DNA of 8,195 nt from Bryobacterales bacterium (GCA_003164075.1 PLRZ01000506.1:8873-17067), one strand, 5' to 3'; counted from the stretch's first letter, positions 1 through 7,661 are shown. The notes: a model not told the origin generated them from the sequence alone. Made by a program: numbers and translations.

Positions 1-2349
1 AATTACGGCGCGGGCAGCGTGATGCTGTGGGACCGCGGCACATTCTCGCTTATCGGCGACGCCAGCGGGCCAGACCAGATGGCGCGCGGCGACCTGAAGT
101 TTCAGCTTCACGGCGAAAAGCTCAAGGGCGATTTCGCGCTGGTCCTCATGAAGGGCCGCGGCAAGGGGAACGAGTGGCTCTTGCTCAAGAAGCGCGACGC
201 GTTTGCCGTGCCCGGGTGGGACGTGGAAGCTCACGCCTACAGCGTTCTTTCCGGCCGCACGCAGGCGGAAATCGCCGGCAACCTGCCGGCCCGCCAGACC
301 AAGCAGGAGACCGCCGGCGATACCGAGCGCGTCTGGGCCACCAGTCCGCCCGCCAAACGCGGAGCCAAAGCCGCCGCCGCGCCCGCCGCCCCTACGCCGG
401 CCAGGAAGAAGACCAAGCTCGACCTCGCCGGACTCAAGGGCGCTCGCCGGGCCGCTATGCCTACCGCCGTGGAGCCGATGCTGGCGACGCTGGTCGACAA
501 GCCGCCGCGCGGCGACCAGTGGCTCTACGAGGTGAAATGGGACGGCATCCGCGCCATCGCCTTTCTGGAGCGCGAGGAGGTCCGCATCGCTTCGCGCAGC
601 GGTCTGCGATGCGAACGCCAGTATCCCGAACTGGCGGTAATGCCGCACCAGGTGGGTGCGCAACAGGCCATCCTCGACGGCGAAATTGCCGTGCTCGACG
701 AGAAAGGCGTCTCGCGCTTTCACCTGATTCAGCCGCGCATCGCCAACGCCGATCCCAATTCCATCGCTCACCTGGAGCGCTCCACACCGGTGGTCTATTT
801 CGCTTTCGACGTGCTGTACCTGGATGGGTACGATCTGCGCGGCGTCAGCCTGGCCCAACGGCGCGAGCTATTGCAGGCGGTGGTGTCGCCCGGCGGCGTG
901 CTGCGCATTTCCGAAGTCTTTCCGGGCGCGGGCGAAGAGTTGTTGGAAGCCGCGCGGACCATGGGCCTGGAAGGCGTGGTGGCCAAGCATGCTTCCAGCA
1001 CTTACGAATCGCGCCGCAGCCGCGAATGGGTCAAAATCAAGATCGTCGGCGAGCAGGAGTTCGTGATCGGCGGCTTCACCGCCCCGCAGGGCGAGCGGGA
1101 CTACTTCGGAGCGCTGGTGCTGGGCCTGTACGATGCCGGCGAGTTACTTTGGGTGGGCAACGTGGGCACCGGTTTCGACCAGAAACTGCTGGCCAGCCTG
1201 CATGCCGCGCTGCAGCCGCTGATCGTCGATAAGTGCCCGTTTTCCGAGCGGCCCAAGCCCGATAAAGGAATCACGTGGGTCAAGCCCGAGTTAGTCTGCC
1301 AGGTGAAATACGCCAACTGGACGCCCGATCGCCGATTGCGCGCGCCGGTGTTTCTGGGGCTGCGCAACGACGTGGCCGCATCGCAGGTGGCGCGCGAAGA
1401 TCCAGCGGCCCCGCGGACGGAGTTACTGGCCGACGTGAAAGAGGCGTCCTTGCGCATCGGCACTCAGACGCTGAAATTCACAAATCTCAAGAAGGTTTAC
1501 TATCCCGACGACGGTTACACCAAGCGCGACGTTCTCAACTACTATGACGGTGTGGCCGACCTGATTCTGCCGCACCTGAAGGACCGCCCGCTCTCTCTCA
1601 AGCGTTATCCCAACGGCATCAAACAGGATTACTTCTTCCAGAAGGACGCCGCCGACAGCTTTGCGCCCTGGCTGCGCACCGAGCGCATCGACGACATCCA
1701 TTACGTTTTCGCGGAGGATCGCGCCAGCCTGCTGTACCTGGTGAACCTGGGCTGCATCGATCACAATCCCTGGATGAGCCGTTCGCCCTCGCTCGACCAT
1801 CCCGATTTCATCCTGATCGATCTCGACCCGCAGGAGTGTCTCTTCGATAAGATTGTCGACGCGGCTTTGTTAGTCAAGCGCGTGCTGGACCGTATCGGCC
1901 TGGTGGGTTACCCCAAGACTACCGGCGGGGATGGCATGCATGTGTATGTGCCGGTGGAGCCGATCTACACTTACGAGGAGACTCGCACGTTTGCCGATCT
2001 CATCTCGCGCCTTGCCATCGCGGAAGATCCCAACTTGTTTACCACTCCCCGCGCCGTCGCCAAGCGCCAGAAGAATCGCGTGTATTTCGACTATCTGCAG
2101 AACGGCCGGTCGAAGACCATCGCTGCGCCTTATGTGTTGCGCGCCTACTCCGGGGCGCCGGTGGCGACGCCGCTGGAGTGGTCCGAGGTGCGCCGCGGCT
2201 TGCACCCTGCGCAATTCAATATTACGAATGCGCTCGATCGGTTCGCCGCGCGTGGAGACTTGTTCGCCGGGGTTTTGAATCAGCCACAGGAGTTAGAGGC
2301 GGCATTGGTGAAAGTTGAGAAGCTGCTGCGGTACGGGCACGCTAACTAA
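1..2349 (+). CDS. ligD: DNA ligase D (5'-truncated by window): PE-LIG-POL non-homologous end-joining enzyme
   Basis: LigD works with Ku to repair double-strand breaks: it trims 3' ends, fills gaps with (ribo)nucleotides and seals the nick using ATP. The frame is open from base 1, and its first residues (NYGAGSVMLWDRGTF) are the middle of a phosphoesterase domain, so the GTG/ATG at 19/22 are not the true start. Domain order is PE (bases 1 to ~210, catalytic His residues upstream of the window), an Ala/Pro/Lys-rich linker (~340-460), ligase (~465-1400), then polymerase (~1470-2349). Ligase motifs seen: motif I KWDG with adenylated Lys at 535-537, motif III FAFDVLYLDG, motif IV EGVVAK at 970, motif V KIK at 1033-1041. 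Polymerase motifs: DLD metal ligands at 1819 and 1825, TTGGDGMH ending at 1941, third Asp at 2089 in YFDYLQ. All visible catalytic residues are intact. The order matches Pseudomonas-type LigD, not the POL-first mycobacterial type. No ku gene is visible; it may lie upstream. Confidence 0.96.
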   Translation, partial: NYGAGSVMLWDRGTFSLIGDASGPDQMARGDLKFQLHGEKLKGDFALVLMKGRGKGNEWLLLKKRDAFAVPGWDVEAHAYSVLSGRTQAEIAGNLPARQTKQETAGDTERVWATSPPAKRGAKAAAAPAAPTPARKKTKLDLAGLKGARRAAMPTAVEPMLATLVDKPPRGDQWLYEVKWDGIRAIAFLEREEVRIASRSGLRCERQYPELAVMPHQVGAQQAILDGEIAVLDEKGVSRFHLIQPRIANADPNSIAHLERSTPVVYFAFDVLYLDGYDLRGVSLAQRRELLQAVVSPGGVLRISEVFPGAGEELLEAARTMGLEGVVAKHASSTYESRRSREWVKIKIVGEQEFVIGGFTAPQGERDYFGALVLGLYDAGELLWVGNVGTGFDQKLLASLHAALQPLIVDKCPFSERPKPDKGITWVKPELVCQVKYANWTPDRRLRAPVFLGLRNDVAASQVAREDPAAPRTELLADVKEASLRIGTQTLKFTNLKKVYYPDDGYTKRDVLNYYDGVADLILPHLKDRPLSLKRYPNGIKQDYFFQKDAADSFAPWLRTERIDDIHYVFAEDRASLLYLVNLGCIDHNPWMSRSPSLDHPDFILIDLDPQECLFDKIVDAALLVKRVLDRIGLVGYPKTTGGDGMHVYVPVEPIYTYEETRTFADLISRLAIAEDPNLFTTPRAVAKRQKNRVYFDYLQNGRSKTIAAPYVLRAYSGAPVATPLEWSEVRRGLHPAQFNITNALDRFAARGDLFAGVLNQPQELEAALVKVEKLLRYGHAN

Positions 2350-2350
2350 C

Positions 2351-2406
2351 GCTCCCTCGCGGTCGCGGCTCTGAACCAGTATACAGAGCCGCGACCGTAA
2401 GGGAGC
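2351..2406. repeat. Long intergenic palindrome between convergent genes (possible bidirectional terminator or dispersed repeat)
   Basis: Arms at 2351-2373 and 2384-2406 are inverted copies, identical at 21 of 23 positions, with a 10-base loop (2374-2383). The outer 6 bp (GCTCCC/GGGAGC) and inner 13 bp (GGTCGCGGCTCTG/CAGAGCCGCGACC) pair perfectly around two mismatches. It begins one base after the ligD stop and ends 18 bases before the stop of the opposing gene, so it could end transcription from both sides. No T-run follows on either strand, so a classic intrinsic terminator is not supported. The sequence type resembles dispersed GC-rich palindromes I associate with acidobacterial genomes; that is memory, unchecked. 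Confidence 0.8.
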
Positions 2407-2420
2407 GATCGCGGACGATC
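2407..2420 (-). other. Small hairpin downstream of the secreted-protein gene
   Basis: GATCG (2407-2411) and CGATC (2416-2420) form a 5-bp stem with a 4-base loop. It lies 4 bases past the stop codon of the minus-strand gene and abuts the large palindrome. Read on the minus strand the loop is TCCG. It may add to transcript-end stability or termination. There is no T-tract and the stem is short, so this is a weak call. Confidence 0.3.
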
Positions 2421-2424
2421 TTCT

Positions 2425-4632
2425 CTACATCATCACAATCTGCGCGGCGTTCGCCGCCACGCCGTTCGCGGTGAGTTGAACCTCCACCGTGCCCTTGCCC
2501 GCGAGCGATGCCGGCAACAGGACGTTGATTTGATCCAGCCCCGTGTACAGCCCCTGCGAGCCGGTGTACAGCACCGTGGCGGCCACTCCTCCAATCGTCA
2601 CTTGCACGTTGGACAAGGTAGCGGCATCCATTCCCGTGGCGTAGAGCACCAGGTACACCTGACCGCTCGACACATTGATCGGAGCGGCGGCCAACGAGGC
2701 GCCGCTGGTGGTCTGATAGGTTGACCCATATGTCACCGTACCGGTTGGCGAAACGGTGACGGTTTCGGCGGCCGCCAAGCTGCTTCCGTTCAGCGTAAAC
2801 ACAGTGGGAGACACCCCCGCTACCTGAATGTTGCCGGCCGTCTGCGTTCCGCCGGTACTCGTGAAGTTCACCGTGGCTGTTCCCGCTGCCACTCCCGAGG
2901 GCACCAGAAAGGTCACCTGGTCGGGAGCGACGAACGCCAGAGGCGCCGGCCATGTCTTGCTGGCCGAGTCCACAATGGAAACCGAGTTGCCGTAATAGAG
3001 CGTCGGCAGCGGGCCAAAGATCTCGTTGGGAGTGCTCGGCGCCAGATTCTGCCCGAACGCCGTGACCAGTTCGCCGGGCGCGATGGAGGCCGTGCTCCAC
3101 GTGGCCGTGGAGACAATCGACGGAACGTTGCTCAGGGAAGTAGTGCCCCCAGTGGGAGCGAAAGTTACGCCGCGCAGAACTTCACCGGCGTTGGCGCTGC
3201 GCACAATGGTGAACTTCTCATTGGCAGCGCTGGCGGCAGTGGTGTTGGCCAGCGTGTCGGTGATCGAGACCAAGAAGTTGGGGTCGGCGCCCTGGTCGCC
3301 ATTGGAGCTTACCGTGGAGGTGACCGCCCAGATGGTCACGGTTCCATCGCCATTCACTTTGCCGGCGATGTTGCGCAGGCCATCGGTTGCCGGATTGAGG
3401 GACGTGGGGTAGTTCGAGACGCTGTACGGCACACCCAGGTTCAGGCCGTTTTGCAGCACGTAGGCCATCTGCCAGGTGCCGTTGACGAGGGTCCACTTCT
3501 GCAAACCGGCGGTCGTGCTGCCGGCCGCGTCGGCGGCGGTGCCGTCGCCTTCATCGGCCACATAGAGCGTGTTGGCGTTGGCAAACCAGATGCCGAACGG
3601 ATAGTCCGATGCCGCAGTGGCGCTCTTGGCAAGACTGGTGGGGAAGCCGGGCAGAACGGTGACGGGCGCGCTGGCTGCCGTGGCGAGGGTCGGCAGGGCG
3701 CCGGCGTTGCCCACCTGGTAGACCGTGTCGATGCCGTTGCTGCCGCTGCCCTTGGTGACGTACAGTGTGTTATTGAAGACCGTCAGGCCGCGGAAATTGT
3801 TGTCTTTGCCCAGCTTGTCGGCGGCGTAAGGCTGACCCGTCGCGGGGTTGGTAATTTGAGTGATGGAGAAGTTGCCCACCTGCGCCGGCGCCGTAATGGC
3901 GGCCTGCCCGGGTGTGGTGACCTGTACGCCTCCGGCTGCCACGACATTCGCCGGGGTCCCGGCGCCGTTGTTCGAATTGCCGGCGATGTAATAGAGGCCG
4001 TTGGCCAGGATAGCGGACCGGCCATTGTTGCCGTTGTAGGCGTTGGTCTTGGTAATCTGGATGGCCCCGTTGGCTCCCACCTGCGCCACCGCGCGGAAGT
4101 AGCTTCCACCCGCTGGATTGGTGGGGTCGTAGACCATCGGTGTGTTGGAGTTGGAAACGTCCAGGGTGTTGGCCGGCGCTACATAGCCCATGAACGTAAT
4201 CGCCGTCCCGTCGGTGGAGAGATTCAGCGAGAGCTCCGATTTTGAGCTGAAGCTCGACACGATCAGGCCGGTAGGGACTGGAAGGCTGTTCACCAGCGTG
4301 CCGGTGGGGGTTATCTGGTCCAGAAAGATGGGCGCGGTGACCCCGAAGCTGCCGTCCGCCTTATCGTTGTTCCAAACGTTATTGGTGTTGGTGGTGGACG
4401 GGTAGGCGCCGTTATCGCTGGCGACTCCCGTACCGCACGCAGCGGTGGAGGGGCAGACTGGCGGCAGCGCCTGGCCTTTGACGACGGTGGTGGCGTCGCC
4501 GGTGTACACGCTTCGCGAAAGCACCAGGTTTCCGGCAGTGAATCCGGGAAAGCTGGTTTGGCCGTAGGCCGCCGCGCACAGCAATGCGGTGGCTGCCATT
4601 ACAGACAGAATGGAGCGAGAGAAAGTAGGCAT
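2425..4632 (-). CDS. Secreted repeat-rich protein with C-terminal TIGR03437 (Solibacter-type) domain
   Basis: A 735-residue exported protein of unknown function. The N-terminus (MPTFSRSILSVMAATALLCA...AYGQ) is a signal peptide with likely cleavage after AYG or AYGQ. Residues ~25-500 are rich in G, N, T, S and A and alternate short beta-strand-like stretches, such as GNLVLSRSVYTGDA, IFLDQITPTGTLVNSLPVP, LYYIAGNSNNGAG, FGIWFANANTLYVADEGDGT and GTVTIWAVTST. These look like blades of a secreted beta-propeller, but I cannot assign a Pfam family. Residues ~500-735 match the TIGR03437 pattern: a start like SIVSTATWSTASIAPGELVTAFGQNL, a middle like PLAFVAPDQVTFLVPSGVAAGTATV, and an end like GLDQINVLLPASLAGKGTVEVQLT. 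I chose ATG at 4632 over an in-frame TTG at 4650: GAGGAA (4643-4648 on the complement) lies 10 bases upstream of the ATG, and the signal peptide then starts correctly. No catalytic motif is seen. It is divergent from the TonB receptor. Confidence 0.9.
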   Translation of the reverse strand: MPTFSRSILSVMAATALLCAAAYGQTSFPGFTAGNLVLSRSVYTGDATTVVKGQALPPVCPSTAACGTGVASDNGAYPSTTNTNNVWNNDKADGSFGVTAPIFLDQITPTGTLVNSLPVPTGLIVSSFSSKSELSLNLSTDGTAITFMGYVAPANTLDVSNSNTPMVYDPTNPAGGSYFRAVAQVGANGAIQITKTNAYNGNNGRSAILANGLYYIAGNSNNGAGTPANVVAAGGVQVTTPGQAAITAPAQVGNFSITQITNPATGQPYAADKLGKDNNFRGLTVFNNTLYVTKGSGSNGIDTVYQVGNAGALPTLATAASAPVTVLPGFPTSLAKSATAASDYPFGIWFANANTLYVADEGDGTAADAAGSTTAGLQKWTLVNGTWQMAYVLQNGLNLGVPYSVSNYPTSLNPATDGLRNIAGKVNGDGTVTIWAVTSTVSSNGDQGADPNFLVSITDTLANTTAASAANEKFTIVRSANAGEVLRGVTFAPTGGTTSLSNVPSIVSTATWSTASIAPGELVTAFGQNLAPSTPNEIFGPLPTLYYGNSVSIVDSASKTWPAPLAFVAPDQVTFLVPSGVAAGTATVNFTSTGGTQTAGNIQVAGVSPTVFTLNGSSLAAAETVTVSPTGTVTYGSTYQTTSGASLAAAPINVSSGQVYLVLYATGMDAATLSNVQVTIGGVAATVLYTGSQGLYTGLDQINVLLPASLAGKGTVEVQLTANGVAANAAQIVMM

Positions 4633-4642
4633 GTTTTGGTGG

Positions 4643-4648
4643 TTCCTC
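4643..4648 (-). promoter_or_regulatory. Ribosome binding site deciding the start of the secreted-protein gene
   Basis: The minus strand reads GAGGAA here, 10 bases before ATG at 4632. A TTG at 4648-4650 is in frame but overlaps this site and would add six residues (MRNHQN) in front of the natural signal-peptide start, so the ATG is preferred. Confidence 0.65.
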
Positions 4649-4676
4649 AAGGTGTGATTTCAGTCCAAAGACCACG

Positions 4677-4701
4677 AGTATATCAGCGGATTGTCAGCGC
4701 T
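4677..4701 (-). promoter_or_regulatory. Candidate promoter of the secreted-protein gene
   Basis: On the minus strand TATACT (complement of 4677-4682) matches the -10 consensus at 5 of 6 positions. It would give a leader of roughly 35-40 bases to the ATG at 4632. The region upstream at -35 spacing has only a poor match (TTGCGT with a 19-base spacer), so the call rests mainly on the -10 and its position. Confidence 0.3.
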
Positions 4702-4858
4702 ACGCAAATAAGTAGTTACAATTGAGTGACAGTCTTACGCGCCAAACCGCCCTCTTCCGCCCCACCCCCTCTTTTGCCCCGCCGATACGTGTTTTTCACT
4801 GTAGCGAAATAAAGCTGTAACATTCCGCGGGTACTCTAAGAGCCTCAGGGCCAAATTC

Positions 4859-4892
4859 TCGACCGGAGGGAACTTAACAAATATAGTGTGTC
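4859..4892 (+). promoter_or_regulatory. Candidate promoter(s) for the TonB receptor: overlapping housekeeping-type and ECF-type signals
   Basis: Two readings share this site. Housekeeping-type: TCGACC (4859-4864, 4 of 6), a 17-base spacer, TATAGT (4882-4887, 5 of 6). ECF sigma-type: GGAACTT (4869-4875) with GTC at 4890-4892, 16 bases after GGAAC, close to the known GGAAC-N16-GTC pattern. Either would start transcription near 4894-4900 and give a leader of ~115 bases. Neither can be chosen from sequence alone. Confidence 0.4.
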
Positions 4893-4932
4893 AAGAGCGG
4901 TGGTGTTCGTGTGTCTGCCGTGCCTGCTCTTG
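4892..4932 (+). other. Leader hairpin upstream of the TonB receptor
   Basis: CAAGAGC (4892-4898) pairs with GCTCTTG (4926-4932), a perfect 7-bp stem around a 27-base loop. If transcription starts near 4894 the stem forms at or very near the RNA 5' end. A second, smaller inverted repeat, AACGG-TC-CCGTT, sits at 4948-4959. They could be RNA structure or operator sites; the sequence does not say which. Confidence 0.35.
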
Positions 4933-4991
4933 GCTCCTTAGTTCCTTAACGGTCCCGTTACACTAATGTTGCACTTAGCATTTACCATACT

Positions 4992-4998
4992 GGAGAGG
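4992..4998 (+). promoter_or_regulatory. Ribosome binding site of the TonB receptor, unusually far from the start
   Basis: GGAGAGG lies 14 bases before the ATG at 5013, longer than the usual 5-10. No alternative in-frame start lies nearby, and the residues after the ATG form a proper signal peptide, so the start stands. Confidence 0.5.
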
Positions 4999-5012
4999 TT
5001 AAAAAACTAACA

Positions 5013-7571
5013 ATGTGGAGTTCAACCAGGAGATTCGGTGTATTTGTCGCCGGCATACTACTCTGCGCTGCCGGATTGAGCCAACTTTACGCACAACAGA
5101 GCGGAACGATTTCCGGGACGGTTTTGGACCAAACCGGAAAGCCGATCCAAGATGCCACGGTGGAAGTCAAGAACGACTCCACGGGGACCTCTCGCAGTTT
5201 GAAATGCGATACCGAAGGAAAGTTCAGCGCTTCGGATCTCGCGGCAGGGACCTACTCCATTGGAGTGTCAGCGCCCGGGTTTGCGTTAACCACGCGCTCC
5301 GGCGGACTGGTCACCGCCGGTGCGACACTGGACATGCCCGTTACCATGACCGTTGAATCGTTGTCGCAGTCGGTCACGGTGGAGGAGAGTATTTCGCTGG
5401 CGGCGACTACAGCGCCCTCGGGCAACCTGCTCGAAGCGACCTCGGCCAAAACCGAAGTCAGTTCGGACTTCATCAACAATTTCATGTCGCCGGTGGCCGA
5501 CTACTCCGAATACGTGAATTATTCGCCGGGCACGTTCAGCCTGAATCCCAACGGAATCGGACTGGGCCAGGGAAAGACCTTCTTTCGCGGTTTCGCGGAC
5601 GGACAATACACTATGACTTTCGATGGGATTCCGTTCGAAGATACCAATTCGCCGACGCACCATTCCTGGGCGAACTTTCCGAGCGGCTGGACCGACTCCG
5701 TCGATTTCGACCGCAGTCCGGGCCTCGCGTCGACCTTTGGCCCCACCAACTTCGGCGGATCGATCAACATGAAGTCGCCGCCACTATTCCCGGACCCGAG
5801 CATCCGCGCGACGTTCGACTACGGCTCGTTTAATACGCGTGTTTTGCAATTAGACGCCGACAGCGGCTTTTTTGGAAAAGGCAGTAAGAACAGCTTCCTG
5901 ACGGACATCCAGCAATTGTTGTCCGACGGATACCAAACCTACAACCGTCAGAAGCGCGTAGCGGGATACGGCAAGTACCAATACCGGATCTCGGACCGCA
6001 GTTCGTTCACGTTGTACGGCGGGCTGGTCGACATCTGGACGAATACTCCGAACACAACTAACCCCACGCGCGCGCAGGTGGCCCAGTTTGGCGATAACTA
6101 CCTGCTCGACGGCACGCCACTCCTTTCGACGGGTACTCCCGATCCGTATTATTACGGTTACAACACCTATCACGTGCAGACCGATTTCGAGTACGCCGCC
6201 TACAATGCCGATCTGGGGGGCGGGTGGAAGTTCGACACGAAACTATACACCACGCGCTATTGGAACAAACAGTTTTACCAGAATGGAGCTACGGTCAGCC
6301 TCAGTTCCGCCAAACCGAGCGGCGTGGACAAGCTGAACGGCTACCGGCACGCCGGGGATACGGCCATCTTGACCAATGAGTCCAAGTGGGGTGTCTTCCG
6401 GACAGGCATCTGGTACGACTGGGCCTATACGGACCGTTATCAGGTCCCGTCCAACATTATCACTCAGCAAGACACGCCCTTAGGGAACTTCCACGAGCAT
6501 TTCATTACTCAGTCCACGCAGCCGTTTGCCGAATTCGAATGGCACGCGGCGCCGAAATTCGTACTCACGGTTGGCGTGAAGGCCGCCAATTACGCCATGA
6601 CCCTCAATCAATACCAGGACAATGGAAAGACGGTCGGCTGCCTGGGCGGAGTGGCTTCGACTTATCCCGGCATCGGCGCTCCCGCCTGCATCGGCGGCGC
6701 CCAGTTTGTGACGCACTCGATCGACTACAACAACTGGTTGCCGAATATCGCGGCCCGTTATAGCCTGCGGAGCACCTGGTCGGTTTATGCCCAGTGGGCC
6801 GAGGGCAGTATTATTCCCCTGAGCAGCGTTTTCGACGTTCCCGGCGCGAATGTTCTGGTTCCCCCCAATCCCACCCTGGCCAAGACCTATCAGGTGGGCT
6901 CCGTGATGAAGTACCGCCGCTGGACTCTGGATGCCGACGCCTACTACATCCATTTCCAGAACGGCTACGATACTTACACCGATCCGACTACCGGCGAACC
7001 CGTGTATGTCGCGACAGGGCCCAGCAATACCAAGGGTATCGAAGCGGAAACTACCGTCTTACTGGGACATGGACTCTCGCTGTACGCCAACGGCACAATG
7101 GGTTCGGCGAAATATCAGACGGGTCCCAACTATCCCAACGGCGGCCTCTGGGTGGCCGACGCGCCCAAGAACGTCGAAACCGCGAGCCTGTTGTGGCGCC
7201 ACAGCGACTGGAGTCTGGGTCTGGTCGACAAGCGAGTCGGCACGCTGTACAATGACAACGCTTCGCTCAACTACCTGGTAAACGGAGTCAGTATCCCCTT
7301 CCCGGTTGATGAGGCATACAAGATCGATCCGTTCAATATTGTGAACGTCTTCGCGGATTACACAGTCAAGGGCGCATCCTGGCTGCGTGGAAGCAAAATC
7401 GGCCTGTCGGTCAATAATCTCGCCAACAGCCACAACCTTGTTGGCATCACGCCTGGTATCGCCCCGACGTTGAGTGCGCATTACGTGGAGAGTCCGAACG
7501 ATTTGCTGAATCTACTGCCCGGACGCAGCATCATGGTGTCGATCACCGCGGGCTGGGCGCCTCGGCGCTAG
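5013..7571 (+). CDS. TonB-dependent outer-membrane receptor with N-terminal carboxypeptidase-regulatory-like domain
   Basis: An outer-membrane active transporter that takes up a large or scarce ligand using TonB-ExbB-ExbD energy. Of its 852 residues, 1-27 are a signal peptide (MWSSTRRFGVFVAGILLCAA...LYA, cut before QQSG). Residues ~30-115 are a carboxypeptidase-regulatory-like beta-sandwich (SGTISGTVLDQTGKPIQDATVEVKN... then GKFSASDLAAGTYSIGVSAPGFA). Residues ~140-255 are the plug (KTFFRGFADGQYTMTFDGIPFED, then FGPTNFGGSINMKSPP). The rest is a beta-barrel rich in aromatic residues, with late motifs VNNLANSHNLVGI and PGRSIMVSITAGW near the end. Length fits a classical FecA-like receptor, shorter than the ~1100-residue Oar-like receptors common in acidobacteria. 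The substrate cannot be read from the sequence; no siderophore synthesis, vitamin B12 or sugar genes lie nearby. It has its own leader region and is divergent from the secreted protein. Confidence 0.95.
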   Translation: MWSSTRRFGVFVAGILLCAAGLSQLYAQQSGTISGTVLDQTGKPIQDATVEVKNDSTGTSRSLKCDTEGKFSASDLAAGTYSIGVSAPGFALTTRSGGLVTAGATLDMPVTMTVESLSQSVTVEESISLAATTAPSGNLLEATSAKTEVSSDFINNFMSPVADYSEYVNYSPGTFSLNPNGIGLGQGKTFFRGFADGQYTMTFDGIPFEDTNSPTHHSWANFPSGWTDSVDFDRSPGLASTFGPTNFGGSINMKSPPLFPDPSIRATFDYGSFNTRVLQLDADSGFFGKGSKNSFLTDIQQLLSDGYQTYNRQKRVAGYGKYQYRISDRSSFTLYGGLVDIWTNTPNTTNPTRAQVAQFGDNYLLDGTPLLSTGTPDPYYYGYNTYHVQTDFEYAAYNADLGGGWKFDTKLYTTRYWNKQFYQNGATVSLSSAKPSGVDKLNGYRHAGDTAILTNESKWGVFRTGIWYDWAYTDRYQVPSNIITQQDTPLGNFHEHFITQSTQPFAEFEWHAAPKFVLTVGVKAANYAMTLNQYQDNGKTVGCLGGVASTYPGIGAPACIGGAQFVTHSIDYNNWLPNIAARYSLRSTWSVYAQWAEGSIIPLSSVFDVPGANVLVPPNPTLAKTYQVGSVMKYRRWTLDADAYYIHFQNGYDTYTDPTTGEPVYVATGPSNTKGIEAETTVLLGHGLSLYANGTMGSAKYQTGPNYPNGGLWVADAPKNVETASLLWRHSDWSLGLVDKRVGTLYNDNASLNYLVNGVSIPFPVDEAYKIDPFNIVNVFADYTVKGASWLRGSKIGLSVNNLANSHNLVGITPGIAPTLSAHYVESPNDLLNLLPGRSIMVSITAGWAPRR

Positions 7572-7589
7572 AATGGTGGGGCGGGTCTT

Positions 7590-7642
7590 CGGGCCTGTGC
7601 CCGGTGGCCGAATCCGGAGCCTCTGCCGGCGTCAACACCGGC
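7590..7642 (+). other. Two GC-rich hairpins downstream of the TonB receptor
   Basis: The first is CGGGC (7590-7594) with GCCCG (7599-7603) around a 4-base loop, starting 18 bases after the receptor stop. The second is GCCGG (7625-7629) with CCGGC (7638-7642) around an 8-base loop. Neither has a following T-run, so factor-independent termination is not clearly supported, but their place at a gene end suggests a transcript-end role. Confidence 0.35.
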
Positions 7643-7661
7643 GGAATTGCTGCTGTTCTAA

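Larger units (their letters stand above)
4633..5012. promoter_or_regulatory. Divergent intergenic control region (380 bp)
   Basis: This gap separates two start codons that face away from each other, so it must hold promoters for both genes unless the receptor is read from elsewhere. It is richer in A/T than its flanks. It has a pyrimidine-rich, C-rich stretch at 4742-4784 and no ORF with coding character. Individual promoter-like and hairpin signals are listed separately. I saw no cobalamin or TPP riboswitch signature and no tRNA. Confidence 0.75.

Noticed and set aside
19..24. GTG/ATG at 19-24 as the real start of ligD
   Set aside because: The frame is open to base 1 and the residues before and after it form the interior of the phosphoesterase domain, whose N-terminal catalytic part is missing from the window.
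27..1232. 401-codon frame overlapping ligD on the same strand
   Set aside because: An Arg/Gly/Ala-rich product typical of a shifted frame in high-GC DNA; the ligD frame has every ligase motif.
3451..4245. Plus-strand 264-codon open frame opposite the secreted-protein gene
   Set aside because: It is a GC-driven antisense shadow of 2425-4632: it has no ribosome site or recognisable domain, and the minus-strand gene has a signal peptide and a known C-terminal domain.
4648..4650. TTG as start of the secreted-protein gene
   Set aside because: It overlaps the GAGGAA ribosome site and would place polar residues (MRNHQN) before a complete signal peptide starting at the ATG at 4632.
4780..5012. Cobalamin or TPP riboswitch in the leader of the TonB receptor
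   Set aside because: I looked for the conserved boxes (GCCACTG and AGTCAGGA-type; CTGAGA and CTGATCTGG-type) and did not find them. The hairpins present are too simple.
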